DNA of 64,000 bases from Bacteroidales bacterium UBA3754 (GTDB lineage Bacteria > Bacteroidota > Bacteroidia > Bacteroidales > UBA1715). Positions 17,861 through 26,487 of the stretch are shown piece by piece. The translations under genes were made by a program, and so were the position numbers. The stretch lies in contig DFGI01000066.1 in NCBI GenBank assembly GCA_002371705.1, positions 1 to 64,000 on the forward strand, written 5' to 3'. The number at the start of each line of letters is the position of its first letter. The stretch's first letter is position 1. The notes below the pieces were generated by a model, which worked only from the letters and a program-made list of their open reading frames with translations, was not told the origin of the DNA and searched no databases.

Positions 17861-18409
17861 ATGAAAACATTTCGTTGTTGCATCTTGCTTATTATAATGG
17901 CATTTTGTTTTGTGGCATGTGATTTTCAAATTGGAGTATCTCATTTTTTGTTTATATATAAAGCAAAGGCTGATTACTCAAATCAAATATTTATATTTGT
18001 TGACTCTACAAGATCCCATATATATCGAAGACCTAAGAAAGACGAAGTTAAAGAATACTTGAAACCAATTAAATTACGTGATAATTATTTTATGGCTGAC
18101 GAAGTCGTAAATCGTAATGGATGGGAACCAACATTTTTCTGTGAATGTGTTCCTACAAGTTTAACAACAGACCATGCTGACGCATTAGATACTCTTACAG
18201 ATGAACAATTGTTGGATTTGGTTGTAGATTTTGAACCCTATTTGGAATTTTATTCGACAAATAGGTTGAAATCCATCAAAAAGATGAGCAATGTGGATAA
18301 ATGTAATAAAATAATTAAAGATGGTAAACTATCAAAATATATGAAACAAAAAAAAATTTCTTCAACCCAAGGTTGTCATACCTGTCCAAATTGCATGGAA
18401 GTAAAATAA
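17861..18409 (+). CDS. Putative lipoprotein, unknown function
   Basis: A 182-residue protein with a lipoprotein signal (MKTFRCCILLIIMAFCFVAC, Cys20), so probably membrane-anchored on the outside. No known domain was recognised. The C-terminal quarter is Lys-rich and ends with a cysteine pair motif CHTCPNC. It starts 5 bases after the surface-protein gene and is 22 bases before the C10 peptidase, so it probably shares their transcript. Confidence 0.6.
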   Translation: MKTFRCCILLIIMAFCFVACDFQIGVSHFLFIYKAKADYSNQIFIFVDSTRSHIYRRPKKDEVKEYLKPIKLRDNYFMADEVVNRNGWEPTFFCECVPTSLTTDHADALDTLTDEQLLDLVVDFEPYLEFYSTNRLKSIKKMSNVDKCNKIIKDGKLSKYMKQKKISSTQGCHTCPNCMEVK

Positions 18410-18431
18410 AATATAACACAAAAATACTATT

Positions 18432-20441
18432 ATGTATAACATATTAAAAAAAGAGGTGATTGTAATCCAACTATTATGCTACTCTATCTTTTGCTTTTCG
18501 CAAAACGTACAAATGGAGGATGCTAAGAACGTTTCAATCAACCTGATGACCTCTTTAGATATTTATGATAAAAGCATTAACGATGTAATTCCAATATACA
18601 AAAATGATACTCTTGTATATTATATTGTAAACTTTAGTGAAAACCAAGGATGGACGATAGTATCTGCTACGACAAAAACAAGACCTATATTTGCATATTC
18701 AGAATCGGGACATTTCTACGAAAACTTGGAACTTCCTCCTCCCCTAATACAGTTGTTATCGTCATATAAAGAGGAAGTATTAAGAACTCTTTCATACGAT
18801 TCTATATTTGTAGTGGACGAATGGAATAACTATTTGTATCCCAAGAGAAGATTATTAAAATCTTCTTCTCTCTACGAAAACAACGATTATTTTTTATTAC
18901 TTGATATACCAAGCAGAGGAGGTGAAGTTTTGTGGAATCAAGAAACAAATTCAAATGGAGGATGTAATCCATCGTATAATAAATATTGTCCTACATTGCC
19001 AGCAATTCTTGATGGGTGTACATGTGGAAAGAAGGGAGCAGCTGGCTGTGGAGCAGTCGCAATGGGACAAATAATGTGGAAATGGGAATGGCCTAATTCG
19101 TATCCTTGGCGACGTATGCCTATACAATTGGAAGAAGGAGATAGGGATGATATACCTCTATTATTACGTGACTGTGGGGAGAGATGTAATATGCATTATT
19201 TCTGTCCAGGCTCGTTTACGACTTTACAGGATTTAGTTGACGCATTTGACGATTTTAATTATAAAGGAATTACAGGAATAAAACATAAAGGGTGGGAATA
19301 TGGAGATGCATGGGAAAATATTATTCGCACGGAATTAGATTGTGGTCGTCCTGTTTTATATAGAGGAGGTGAAGTCATAGAATTTGGAGACATGGGAAAC
19401 GTACACTATTTTGTGATAGAAGGATATAATCGTAAAAATCCTAATTTTTTTTACATTAATTGGGGCTGGGGTTATGAAAATAATTATCATGAAGATGGAT
19501 GGACACCATCTAATTACACATTATCTGATTTAATATCGCCACAAGATGATAATTATACAGATAAGGCAATGGCTATTATTGGGATTTCTCCAACAATAAA
19601 AAATACTCCTACTACAATAAGTTCATTAAATGTAACTACGGTTTCCGACTACGAAAACATTGTTGCAAGACAAAATATTATTTTACAGAATCCCCAAACA
19701 CATAAAATCTCCGTAAAAAAAGATGGTACTATTTGTGCAAGGGCCGGAAATTCTATTTATTTTCCTCCTGAATTTGAAGTTGAATTTGGAGGCACTTTAT
19801 ATGCTGAAATAGACACTAGTTTAGCACAAGATTGTAACATTGAAATTGTATCCAAAAGTAATGCACTGTGTATGAATACAGTGAGTAATCATGAATTTGT
19901 CATTTTTCCTAAAAATGCAAATTCATATTCTATTACGGTTTGGGATAGAAGAAGTAAATTATTATATCAGAATGCAGGGCTAATTTCTGATAGAAGTATT
20001 AATTCCTTATGGGATGGAACGGGAGTTCAGAGCGAAGGTGTTTATATGGTTGAATTGGTTTTAAGAAATAATTGTGGAGAATTTTTACGTGAGGTTTGTG
20101 ATGTTACTGCCTTATATGGTTGTAGAGAAGCGTCAACAAAATCATATAGTATAGAGGAACAAACAGATGAAAATACGTTATTAAGTACTAATGAAACACC
20201 TATGGACAATGTGATAATATATCCAAATCCAACAACAGGCAGATGCTATATTGAAGTGAAAGATATTTTATCATATTCTTATAAAGTATATAACTCAAAT
20301 GGTCAAAAAATCATAGAAAAAAACAACGTGTATTCTCCTGTAGAGTATTTTGATATTCCTGATAATATACATGACTACAGTATTGTTGAAGTAGAATTTG
20401 ATAATCAAAAGGTTTATCGGAAGATTATTTTGAAAAAATAG
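18432..20441 (+). CDS. C10 (streptopain-type) cysteine peptidase with T9SS domain
   Basis: Secreted cysteine protease of 669 residues. Signal peptide about 1-23, then a propeptide (about 24-150) and the C10 catalytic domain: Cys206 in AAGCGAVAMGQIMWKWEWP and His325 in VHYFVIEGYN, followed by FFYINWGWG. After it a beta-rich region ends in SLWDGTGVQSEGVYMVELVL (about 545-564), like the C-terminal part of gliding-associated proteins. The last 75 residues, starting IIYPNPTTGRCYIEV, are a type A T9SS sorting domain, so it should cross the outer membrane by T9SS. All catalytic motifs are intact. Confidence 0.88.
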   Translation: MYNILKKEVIVIQLLCYSIFCFSQNVQMEDAKNVSINLMTSLDIYDKSINDVIPIYKNDTLVYYIVNFSENQGWTIVSATTKTRPIFAYSESGHFYENLELPPPLIQLLSSYKEEVLRTLSYDSIFVVDEWNNYLYPKRRLLKSSSLYENNDYFLLLDIPSRGGEVLWNQETNSNGGCNPSYNKYCPTLPAILDGCTCGKKGAAGCGAVAMGQIMWKWEWPNSYPWRRMPIQLEEGDRDDIPLLLRDCGERCNMHYFCPGSFTTLQDLVDAFDDFNYKGITGIKHKGWEYGDAWENIIRTELDCGRPVLYRGGEVIEFGDMGNVHYFVIEGYNRKNPNFFYINWGWGYENNYHEDGWTPSNYTLSDLISPQDDNYTDKAMAIIGISPTIKNTPTTISSLNVTTVSDYENIVARQNIILQNPQTHKISVKKDGTICARAGNSIYFPPEFEVEFGGTLYAEIDTSLAQDCNIEIVSKSNALCMNTVSNHEFVIFPKNANSYSITVWDRRSKLLYQNAGLISDRSINSLWDGTGVQSEGVYMVELVLRNNCGEFLREVCDVTALYGCREASTKSYSIEEQTDENTLLSTNETPMDNVIIYPNPTTGRCYIEVKDILSYSYKVYNSNGQKIIEKNNVYSPVEYFDIPDNIHDYSIVEVEFDNQKVYRKIILKK

Positions 20442-20454
20442 AAAATTCTTATAA

Positions 20455-20632
20455 ATGAAGCGAATTCTATTTAGTATTATTTGTGTGTTTATAACACACC
20501 TTTTTTATGGGCAATCTACATTTTTCAACATCTATCCGTGTTTATGACACATTCAGATGGCTAGCCAATACTGTTGGAACTAATATTACCGTGAAGTATC
20601 ATTTTAAGCCAACAAATAAAATAGGAGAATAA
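20455..20632 (+). pseudogene. Small exported protein broken by a frameshift
   Basis: An ATG at 20455 opens a clean signal peptide (MKRILFSIICVFITHLFYGQ) that stops at TGA 20545 after 30 residues. One frame over, from the T5 run at 20521-20525, 35 codons run open (STSIRVYDTFRW..., NITVKYHFKP) to TAA 20630, one base before the next gene's ATG at 20634. Removing one T joins both parts into a 58-residue exported protein. The strand-like NITVKYHF end recalls a beta-barrel C-terminus. The tight fit to both neighbours suggests a real gene that is either mutated or misread in a homopolymer. Confidence 0.55.
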
Positions 20633-20633
20633 A

Positions 20634-21278
20634 ATGAGACGTGTTTGGCACATATGCATTATAACATTACTATTTTGTGGTTGTTGTTCAAAAGAGTATT
20701 GTGTAGGATTTGACAAAAGAAACGCATATTTTATACCTAAAATAGAAGAAGGTGTATTCTGGAGCATGACCCCCAATGATTATGAATGGTCTTTTTACAA
20801 AACAAAGATTTCTGTAACAGAACCAACACAAATTTCTTCGTGTGACGATTGTGATTGTGAATGCGATAAAATAGTATCTTATACTGCTCGATTCGGAAAT
20901 ATTTATAATGTACGACAAGAACAAACCGATTCGTATTTAACATACGACAGAAATAAAAAGAAAGATATTATATACATTCTAAATAGTTCTAACACCAATA
21001 CCAATCATATAACAGGGCAGTTTATCTTTGAGAACGATACAGTTTCTTTTTCTTACACGGTCAACAACGATATTATTTCCTCTTCTAACACTATTCTTGA
21101 TTCCATTGAGATAGATACCACAACATATTATGAGGTTTTGGAATTACATGGGAAAAAATATTCTACCATCTATCTTGCAAAAGATAAAGGCTTTATTCAA
21201 GCAATATCCTCTGATACTGTATGGACAATAAACGAAAATGTCAAATACACTGATTTATTATATCCTAAAGATATTTAG
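20634..21278 (+). CDS. Putative lipoprotein, unknown function
   Basis: A 214-residue protein with a short lipoprotein-like signal (MRRVWHICIITLLFCGCCSK). A cluster of cysteines and acids, SSCDDCDCECDK (about 80-91), could bind metal, but no known domain was recognised. The rest is beta-rich with many Thr, Asn and Ser. It starts one base after the restored reading frame of the broken gene upstream, which suggests they were one translational unit. It ends the AT-rich accessory block. Confidence 0.6.
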   Translation: MRRVWHICIITLLFCGCCSKEYCVGFDKRNAYFIPKIEEGVFWSMTPNDYEWSFYKTKISVTEPTQISSCDDCDCECDKIVSYTARFGNIYNVRQEQTDSYLTYDRNKKKDIIYILNSSNTNTNHITGQFIFENDTVSFSYTVNNDIISSSNTILDSIEIDTTTYYEVLELHGKKYSTIYLAKDKGFIQAISSDTVWTINENVKYTDLLYPKDI

Positions 21279-21293
21279 TCGATAACATCAACA

Positions 21294-22082
21294 ATGGGTT
21301 TTATTCAAAACATATTTGCAAGAAAGAAATCGTTGTCTGCCATTGCGCGAAAAACAGGCTATGTGCGTGACCAAATGGGCATACAAAATAGATTTTTGCG
21401 TGAAAATCAACAGTGGCAAAGCCATTTGCAAAACACCAAGCAATATATTCTTGATTATATTCAACAACTTTCGTCGAAAACTTCAGCCGCCGTGCTTGGT
21501 AGTGGTTGGTTGCTCGATGTCCCCATTGATGATTTGGCACAAACATTTCAACACGTGTATTTGTTCGATATTGTTCATCCTGAACAAATTACGGTGCGTA
21601 TGCGGAAATATCCGAACGTGCATCTTGTGGAATGCGACTTGACAGGTGGAATAGTTGGATTTGCTGAAGAATCCAAGACTTTTGTGGAATTTTTAGAAAA
21701 AATACCGTCTGCGAAATTGTCGATTGATTGCCAAAACTACGATGCTGTTTTCTCTGTTAACATATTGAATCAGTTGGATATACTGCTCTGCGACTACCTC
21801 AAAAATAAATTTTCAGTTGGTGAAACAGAACTATCACAAGTACGGAATTTCGTGCAACAATTCCATATAGACAATCTTCCGATAGGAAAAACGTGCTTGA
21901 TAACCGATTATGCCGAAGAGAATATTGGCGTTGATGATGCTCTTGTTGAAACTAAGAGATTGTTATACTGTACGTTACCTCCGTCTAAACAAAAAAAGGA
22001 ATGGCTTTGGAATTTCGACAGCAATCAAAAATATCATTCGGGGAAAAACACGAAATTGAAGGTGCAGGCAATACAATTTTGA
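21294..22082 (+). CDS. Methyltransferase-like hypothetical protein
   Basis: Soluble protein of 262 residues. The segment AAVLGSGWLLDVPIDDLAQ (about 66-84), followed by VYLFDIVHPEQ and later VHLVECDLTGG and YDAVFSVNILNQLD, looks like a Rossmann-type SAM-binding fold with a variant glycine loop. The substrate is unknown and no catalytic residue can be named. It lies 15 bases after the accessory lipoprotein gene but its base composition looks like the housekeeping background, so it probably marks the block's end. Confidence 0.6.
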   Translation: MGFIQNIFARKKSLSAIARKTGYVRDQMGIQNRFLRENQQWQSHLQNTKQYILDYIQQLSSKTSAAVLGSGWLLDVPIDDLAQTFQHVYLFDIVHPEQITVRMRKYPNVHLVECDLTGGIVGFAEESKTFVEFLEKIPSAKLSIDCQNYDAVFSVNILNQLDILLCDYLKNKFSVGETELSQVRNFVQQFHIDNLPIGKTCLITDYAEENIGVDDALVETKRLLYCTLPPSKQKKEWLWNFDSNQKYHSGKNTKLKVQAIQF

Positions 22083-22138
22083 AAAAATAATGTTCGTAAA
22101 TGAAAAATTTATATTTTTACGATTCTAAAATATAAAAA

Positions 22139-22999
22139 ATGAAAATTCAAAAATATGTGTTGATTGCTTTATGCGTGTTGCTTTCATCGTGTGCGCAGGC
22201 AAAGGATTCTAAGGAAATTCATGCTTCATCGTTTATGAAGGATTTGAAAAAAGGAAAGAATGTTGAGATTGCCAACAAAATCATTCTCGATGATGTTGAT
22301 TTTACCTCAATCGAAAAACTTCAAATGCTGAGTGCCAATCAGATACAAAATGTTGTGGAAGGAAACGTGTGCTTTATTAATTGTATCTTTATGGGCAAAG
22401 TTACTGCCACAGGCAAATACAAATCTGTTGATGTTCAAACGAAATTTAATAATAATGTGATTTTTGAAAACTGCGATTTCCGTGGCGATGTTTCGTTTGA
22501 TAACGCAGTAGTAATTGGTGCTGTGAATTTCCAACAGGCAAAATTCCGCAAAGCGGCTTCGTTCATTAATTTGATGGCGTGGACGAAAGAAGCGTATTTC
22601 TCTGAAATTGAGGCGGAGGAAGACATAAATTTTATTTATGCAACATTCAATGGTAGTGTTTATATGCGCAATGCAATTTTCCAAAAATCTGTTTCGTTTC
22701 AGGGAATGACAGTGCAGGGACAATTTGCCGCAAGTGGAATGAAGTGCGCGCAATCGGCTGAATTTGATATGCTTACGGTTGGTCAACGGGCTATATTCAA
22801 TTATTCCACATTTGAAAAACAACCAACGTTCATCCAAGCACGATTCCACGATGATGCGGAGTTTGTTGGCATCACGTTGCAAAATTTGAACGAAGTGTTT
22901 GAAAATACCTATGTTGGTGGAAAATTGCTGGTTGGAGAGTCGGTTGCGCCTGCTCGATTAAAAGTGGAACAAAATTTGCTACAGAAACAAGAAAATTAA
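22139..22999 (+). CDS. Pentapeptide-repeat-like lipoprotein
   Basis: Lipoprotein of 286 residues; lipobox LSSC at about 16-19. Most of the mature part is built from loose five-residue steps with central Phe or Leu (VIFENCDFRGDVSFDNAVV, FQQAKFRKAASF, FIYATFNGSVYMRNAIFQKS), which would stack into a right-handed beta helix as in pentapeptide repeat proteins. Function unknown; such helices act as scaffolds. It lies 12 bases before the C1A peptidase lipoprotein, likely in one transcript. A TATTTTTA variant -7 box lies shortly upstream. Confidence 0.7.
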   Translation: MKIQKYVLIALCVLLSSCAQAKDSKEIHASSFMKDLKKGKNVEIANKIILDDVDFTSIEKLQMLSANQIQNVVEGNVCFINCIFMGKVTATGKYKSVDVQTKFNNNVIFENCDFRGDVSFDNAVVIGAVNFQQAKFRKAASFINLMAWTKEAYFSEIEAEEDINFIYATFNGSVYMRNAIFQKSVSFQGMTVQGQFAASGMKCAQSAEFDMLTVGQRAIFNYSTFEKQPTFIQARFHDDAEFVGITLQNLNEVFENTYVGGKLLVGESVAPARLKVEQNLLQKQEN

Positions 23000-23011
23000 A
23001 AATTGAACGAT

Positions 23012-24652
23012 ATGATACAGAAATTTAAAAAATTGTGCCTGCCCATCCTTTTGAGTGGTTGTATCTTTTTACAATCGTGTAGTGACGCGTTGCCAATATT
23101 AGTGGAAATATTGGCTGTGGCGGCTTCTGGATGGTTGATTGACGACGAGGATATGGACAATATTCCTGAAGACATCGTGATTATTGACCCAGATGAAAAA
23201 GGTCTGGCAAAGAAAGTGGATTTGTCGATGAAATTTCCTCCAATTGGAAACCAAGGAAACTACGGAACGTGCGTGGCTTGGGCGACTGGTTATAACATGA
23301 AGACAGCATTGGATGCTATTGATAAAGGTTGGTCTTCATCGCAGTTGTCGAGTACATCGAACCAAACAAGTCCTGCCGATTTGTGGGCAGGTATCCCAAC
23401 AGCGTCGCGAGGTACGGGTTGCAACGGTTCAAATTTCGAACCAGCTTTGAACGCCTTGATAAACAAGGGGGCGGCTTCTATGGCAACTGTGCCATATTCA
23501 AAAATTAACTGTTCGTCAACTTCGCCAAAAGGTAATTCTTCGATGAAATTGGCAAACTACCGCAAAATTTGTAGCGAAACCCAGGGCAAAGATGTGAATA
23601 ACTTTAAACAATACCTGAGCCAAGGCCGTCCAATCTTGATTGGCGCAAAATTGGGCGATAAGTTTATGTCGTGGAATAGTTCATCGGTAATTAAATCCGA
23701 TACATATTTGAAAGATGGTATGCAGCATGCATATCACGCTATGGTATTGAGCGGTTACGACGACGATAAACATGCATTCCGTGTAAGAAACTCGTGGGGG
23801 CCGTCGTGGGGCGATAACGGCAGCATTTGGGTTGATTACGATTTCTTCCTGAATAGCTTTGTATTTGCTGCGTTTGTTGCTCAAAACGAAAGCAGTGTTT
23901 CATTTTCGGGTTCCACCATTGCTTCGGAGGACTTGACATCGGGCTATGATTTGTTGGCTTATTCTGCGGAGGATAAAGTTGATCCAGATGGCGAATCAGA
24001 GCAGGATAGAATTTTCGAATATGCAATCTACAATTCTGGAACGAACACAATTAAAGCAAGCCAGAAATGGTCGGCTGTATATATGTATTACAATGCAAGC
24101 AATGCAAAAGATTACCAAATCATATATGAGGATTATTACACTGATGAATTTGGCGATAATGATGAACACATGGATATATTGCCGGAAAATATGACGGATG
24201 CAATGTGTGGTGGTTATTGGAACAACATTGACGTAGCACCTGGTAGTCAAATTGGTGAGGCGTATGAAATTGCCTACTCAATGCCTGAAATCACAGGTCG
24301 GTATTATTTAGTGGTGTTTGTTGATGCGTTCGATGCAATTGCCGAAGGAAACGAGGACAACAATTTCTACTTCATAACAGCTGAAAACGGCAAGCCACTT
24401 GAATTTGAAAACGGTGTATTGAAAACCGATTTGAAATCGTCAACATTGAAGGCACTGAAAACGCCGAAAGCATTTGGCGATACCGAGCACCAAACGCCAA
24501 TTTGTAGAGCGAATCCGAACGCATATTCGCCAGCGGAAATCAGCCGATTGATTCTTCACGACAAATCAACTGGCGAACTTGATGCAAAAGTTGCCCAATA
24601 TCGTTTGAAATCGGCTACAACCCGTCCAGCTCGAAAAGTATTGAAAAAATAA
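23012..24652 (+). CDS. Papain-like (C1A) peptidase lipoprotein
   Basis: Surface or periplasmic cysteine peptidase of about 546 residues. Lipobox LQSC ends at Cys23. The papain core shows oxyanion Gln81 and catalytic Cys87 (IGNQGNYGTCVAWATGYN), His242 (AYHAMVLSGYD) and Asn260 (VRNSWGPSWGDNG). After about 300 comes a CARDB-like beta domain ending EGNEDNNFYFIT, then a Lys-rich tail. There is no T9SS sorting domain, unlike the C10 peptidase nearby; lipid anchoring replaces it. The start is ATG 23012; a TTG at 23003 in frame is less likely. Confidence 0.85.
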   Translation: MIQKFKKLCLPILLSGCIFLQSCSDALPILVEILAVAASGWLIDDEDMDNIPEDIVIIDPDEKGLAKKVDLSMKFPPIGNQGNYGTCVAWATGYNMKTALDAIDKGWSSSQLSSTSNQTSPADLWAGIPTASRGTGCNGSNFEPALNALINKGAASMATVPYSKINCSSTSPKGNSSMKLANYRKICSETQGKDVNNFKQYLSQGRPILIGAKLGDKFMSWNSSSVIKSDTYLKDGMQHAYHAMVLSGYDDDKHAFRVRNSWGPSWGDNGSIWVDYDFFLNSFVFAAFVAQNESSVSFSGSTIASEDLTSGYDLLAYSAEDKVDPDGESEQDRIFEYAIYNSGTNTIKASQKWSAVYMYYNASNAKDYQIIYEDYYTDEFGDNDEHMDILPENMTDAMCGGYWNNIDVAPGSQIGEAYEIAYSMPEITGRYYLVVFVDAFDAIAEGNEDNNFYFITAENGKPLEFENGVLKTDLKSSTLKALKTPKAFGDTEHQTPICRANPNAYSPAEISRLILHDKSTGELDAKVAQYRLKSATTRPARKVLKK

Positions 24653-24666
24653 TTTCGAACAACATA

Positions 24667-24711
24667 CAAAAACAGAGCCATAGGATATTTCTTATGGCTC
24701 TGTTTTATTTT
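24667..24711. terminator. Bidirectional intrinsic terminator
   Basis: ACAGAGCCATA (24672-24682) pairs with TATGGCTCTGT (24693-24703) around a 10-base loop, flanked by A and T runs. It separates the convergent C1A peptidase and lysA genes and can serve both. Confidence 0.88.
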
Positions 24712-24728
24712 AGGAACATGTATAATCT

Positions 24729-25988
24729 TTATTTAAACGATTTCAATCCGTCAAAATCAAGTGTCGCAAAGTAATCGTTAACCGTTTCGGCACGACGAAT
24801 CATTTTTACCGAGCCGTCGGTGCGGAGAAGCAATTCAGCCGAACGAAGTTTTCCGTTGTAGTTGAATCCCATTGCATGACCGTGTGCACCCGCATCGTGA
24901 ATGGCAAGAATGTCGCCAATCTCGATTTCTGGCAGATTGCGTTGGATTGCAAACTTGTCGTTGTTTTCGCACAACGAGCCAGTCACGTCATATACGTGGT
25001 CACACGGCTGATTTTCCTTTCCCAACACGGTAATATGATGATATGCTCCGTACATTCCCGGACGCATAAGGTTGTTCATGCTTGCGTCGCAGCCCACGTA
25101 TTCGCGGAATGTGTGTTTCAAGTGACGGACTGTCGTAACCAAATAGCCGTAAGGACCAGTGATGAAACGTCCCGATTCCAGATACAGTTTCACAGGTGCA
25201 AGGCCGTTAGGAACAAGAATCGATTCGTATTCCTTGCGAATGCCTTCGCTGATTTTGAACACGTTGAGTTTCTTTTGCTCAGGACGATACGGAATGCCAA
25301 GACCGCCGCCAAGGTTGATGAAATCGAAGCGAATGCCTAATTGTTTGTGAATTTTTACGACAAGATTGAATAAAATTCGTGCCGTTTCGGCAAAATAATC
25401 CTCGTTCAACTCGTTGGAAGCCACCATAGTATGAATACCGAAACGTTTTACGCCGCGTTCCATCAACATTTTGTAGCCATCGAAGAGTTGATTTTCCATA
25501 AAACCATATTTTGCTTCTTCGGGAGTACCGATAATGGCATTTCCCGATTTCAGATTTCCCGGATTATAACGGAACGAAACCAATTCGGGCAAGCCGGCAA
25601 CTTTGTCTAAATAGTCAATGTGAGTTATGTCGTCGAGATTGATGATAGCGCCCAGTTCCTTGGCTTTCTTAAACTCGTAGTCGCCAGTGTCGTTGGAGGT
25701 AAACATAATGTTTTCGCCAAGATTTCCAACTTGTTCCGAAATGAGCAATTCAGGATACGAACTACAATCGCAACCAAAGCCGTGTTGTGCCAAAATCTTT
25801 ATCAGATAAGGATTTGGGGCGGCTTTCACAGCAAAATATTCGTGAAAACCCTCGTTCCATGCAAATGCTTTTTTTAATTCTTCGGCATTCTCAATTATCG
25901 CCTTTTCGTCGTAGATATGGAACGGTGTAGGATATTGTTTTATGATTTCCTGAATTTGTTCTTTTGTGAATGGAACTGATTTAGCCAT
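24729..25988 (-). CDS. lysA: Diaminopimelate decarboxylase
   Basis: PLP enzyme of fold type III, decarboxylating meso-diaminopimelate to lysine. In the 419 residues the PLP lysine is in EYFAVKAAPNP (about 50-60). Other marks: FINLGGGLGIPYRPE, LESGRFITGPYGY, CDASMNNLMRPGMYGAYHH and CENNDKFAIQR with GDILAIHDAGAHGHAMG. The sequence GIHTMVASNELN replaces the more common HIGS motif, which places it in a divergent LysA branch. Carboxynorspermidine decarboxylase is a relative but less likely. It is monocistronic with its own promoter and terminator. Confidence 0.88.
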   Translation of the reverse strand: MAKSVPFTKEQIQEIIKQYPTPFHIYDEKAIIENAEELKKAFAWNEGFHEYFAVKAAPNPYLIKILAQHGFGCDCSSYPELLISEQVGNLGENIMFTSNDTGDYEFKKAKELGAIINLDDITHIDYLDKVAGLPELVSFRYNPGNLKSGNAIIGTPEEAKYGFMENQLFDGYKMLMERGVKRFGIHTMVASNELNEDYFAETARILFNLVVKIHKQLGIRFDFINLGGGLGIPYRPEQKKLNVFKISEGIRKEYESILVPNGLAPVKLYLESGRFITGPYGYLVTTVRHLKHTFREYVGCDASMNNLMRPGMYGAYHHITVLGKENQPCDHVYDVTGSLCENNDKFAIQRNLPEIEIGDILAIHDAGAHGHAMGFNYNGKLRSAELLLRTDGSVKMIRRAETVNDYFATLDFDGLKSFK

Positions 25989-26009
25989 TGTCGTTTATTT
26001 TTTATGCGA

Positions 26010-26042
26010 CAAAAATACAGATTATCAACAGAAATCAACAAA
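26010..26042 (-). promoter_or_regulatory. Promoter of lysA
   Basis: Minus-strand TATTTTTG (26010-26017) with TTTG 21 bases upstream (26039-26042), ending 21 bases before the ATG at 25988. Confidence 0.6.
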
Positions 26043-26330
26043 GAAGGATGAATTTATTTATCGTGAATACAGCGTATTTTATTTCTTATGTTCCATTTCT
26101 TTCGGCGGCGAAAGAATTTTGCGATTAAGTGAGAGCAAAGAAAATGTATTTTCTTTGCCGAACGTGAGCAAAATGCCAAAAGGAAACGGAACCCAAAGAA
26201 AGATCGCCAATCAGCTAAGTCGGGAAGTTGTGCTAACAAAGATTCTCTTTTAGTGACAATAGGTATTAAACTTCCTTAAACGAAGATGTATTCTAATGAA
26301 CATGACTGTTGCATACAACAACCGAAAGTT
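26043..26330. other. Non-coding stretch between lysA and the TonB array
   Basis: The whole gap from 25989 to 26487 lacks a credible gene. It holds the lysA promoter, the palindromic element at 26135-26177, about 150 bases in which nothing is recognised, and then the 96-bp promoter repeat from 26331. Confidence 0.6.
26135..26177. repeat. Small palindromic intergenic element (copy B)
   Basis: A perfect 11-bp hairpin, GCAAAGAAAAT (26135-26145) and ATTTTCTTTGC (26148-26158) with a GT loop. GCCGAA follows (26157-26162), then ten bases and ATGCC (26173-26177). The arrangement is like that at 11317-11354. A REP-like dispersed element is possible. Confidence 0.4.
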
Positions 26331-26352
26331 TTTGATTTTCAATAAATTAAGA

Positions 26353-26371
26353 TAGTGTATTTTTTACACTA
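26353..26371 (+). promoter_or_regulatory. Inverted-repeat operator candidate, copy A
   Basis: TAGTGTA (26353-26359), TTTTT, TACACTA (26365-26371): perfect 7-bp arms, ending 48 bases from the start of the -7 box. The arms are conserved in copy B while the centre varies. This fits a dimeric regulator site placed upstream of -33. Confidence 0.6.
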
Positions 26372-26418
26372 ACTAAAATTTTGTTGAAAAATGCTTTTTA
26401 TATTGTTTTATTTTTCTT

Positions 26419-26426
26419 TACCTTTG
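26419..26426 (+). promoter_or_regulatory. -7 promoter box of the first DUF4249/TonB unit
   Basis: TACCTTTG, a TAnnTTTG match 61 bases before the ATG at 26488. No TTTG is seen at -33. Confidence 0.55.
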
Positions 26427-26487
26427 TGTATTAATTGAAGATTACTAATTAAATGATATACTACCTTACATTTAACCTTTTTAAAAA

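Larger units (their letters stand above)
26331..26426 (+). repeat. 96-bp promoter repeat, copy A
   Basis: Nearly the same 96 bases occur at 29925-30020. Common parts are a start of TTTGATTTTCAATAAATTAA, an inverted repeat, a T-rich stretch, and a terminal -7 box. The spacing between these parts is identical in the two copies. Copy A lies 61 bases before the first DUF4249 gene. Confidence 0.85.

Noticed and set aside
22307..22882. A 191-codon minus-strand frame opposite the pentapeptide-like lipoprotein
   Set aside because: Shadow of the plus-strand gene; composition rich in Cys, His, Arg and Asn and no recognisable family.
26054..26239. A 61-codon minus-strand frame between lysA and the TonB array
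   Set aside because: It covers the palindromic element and its product is a low-information Phe/Arg-rich string, so it is best seen as a frame over a non-coding repeat.
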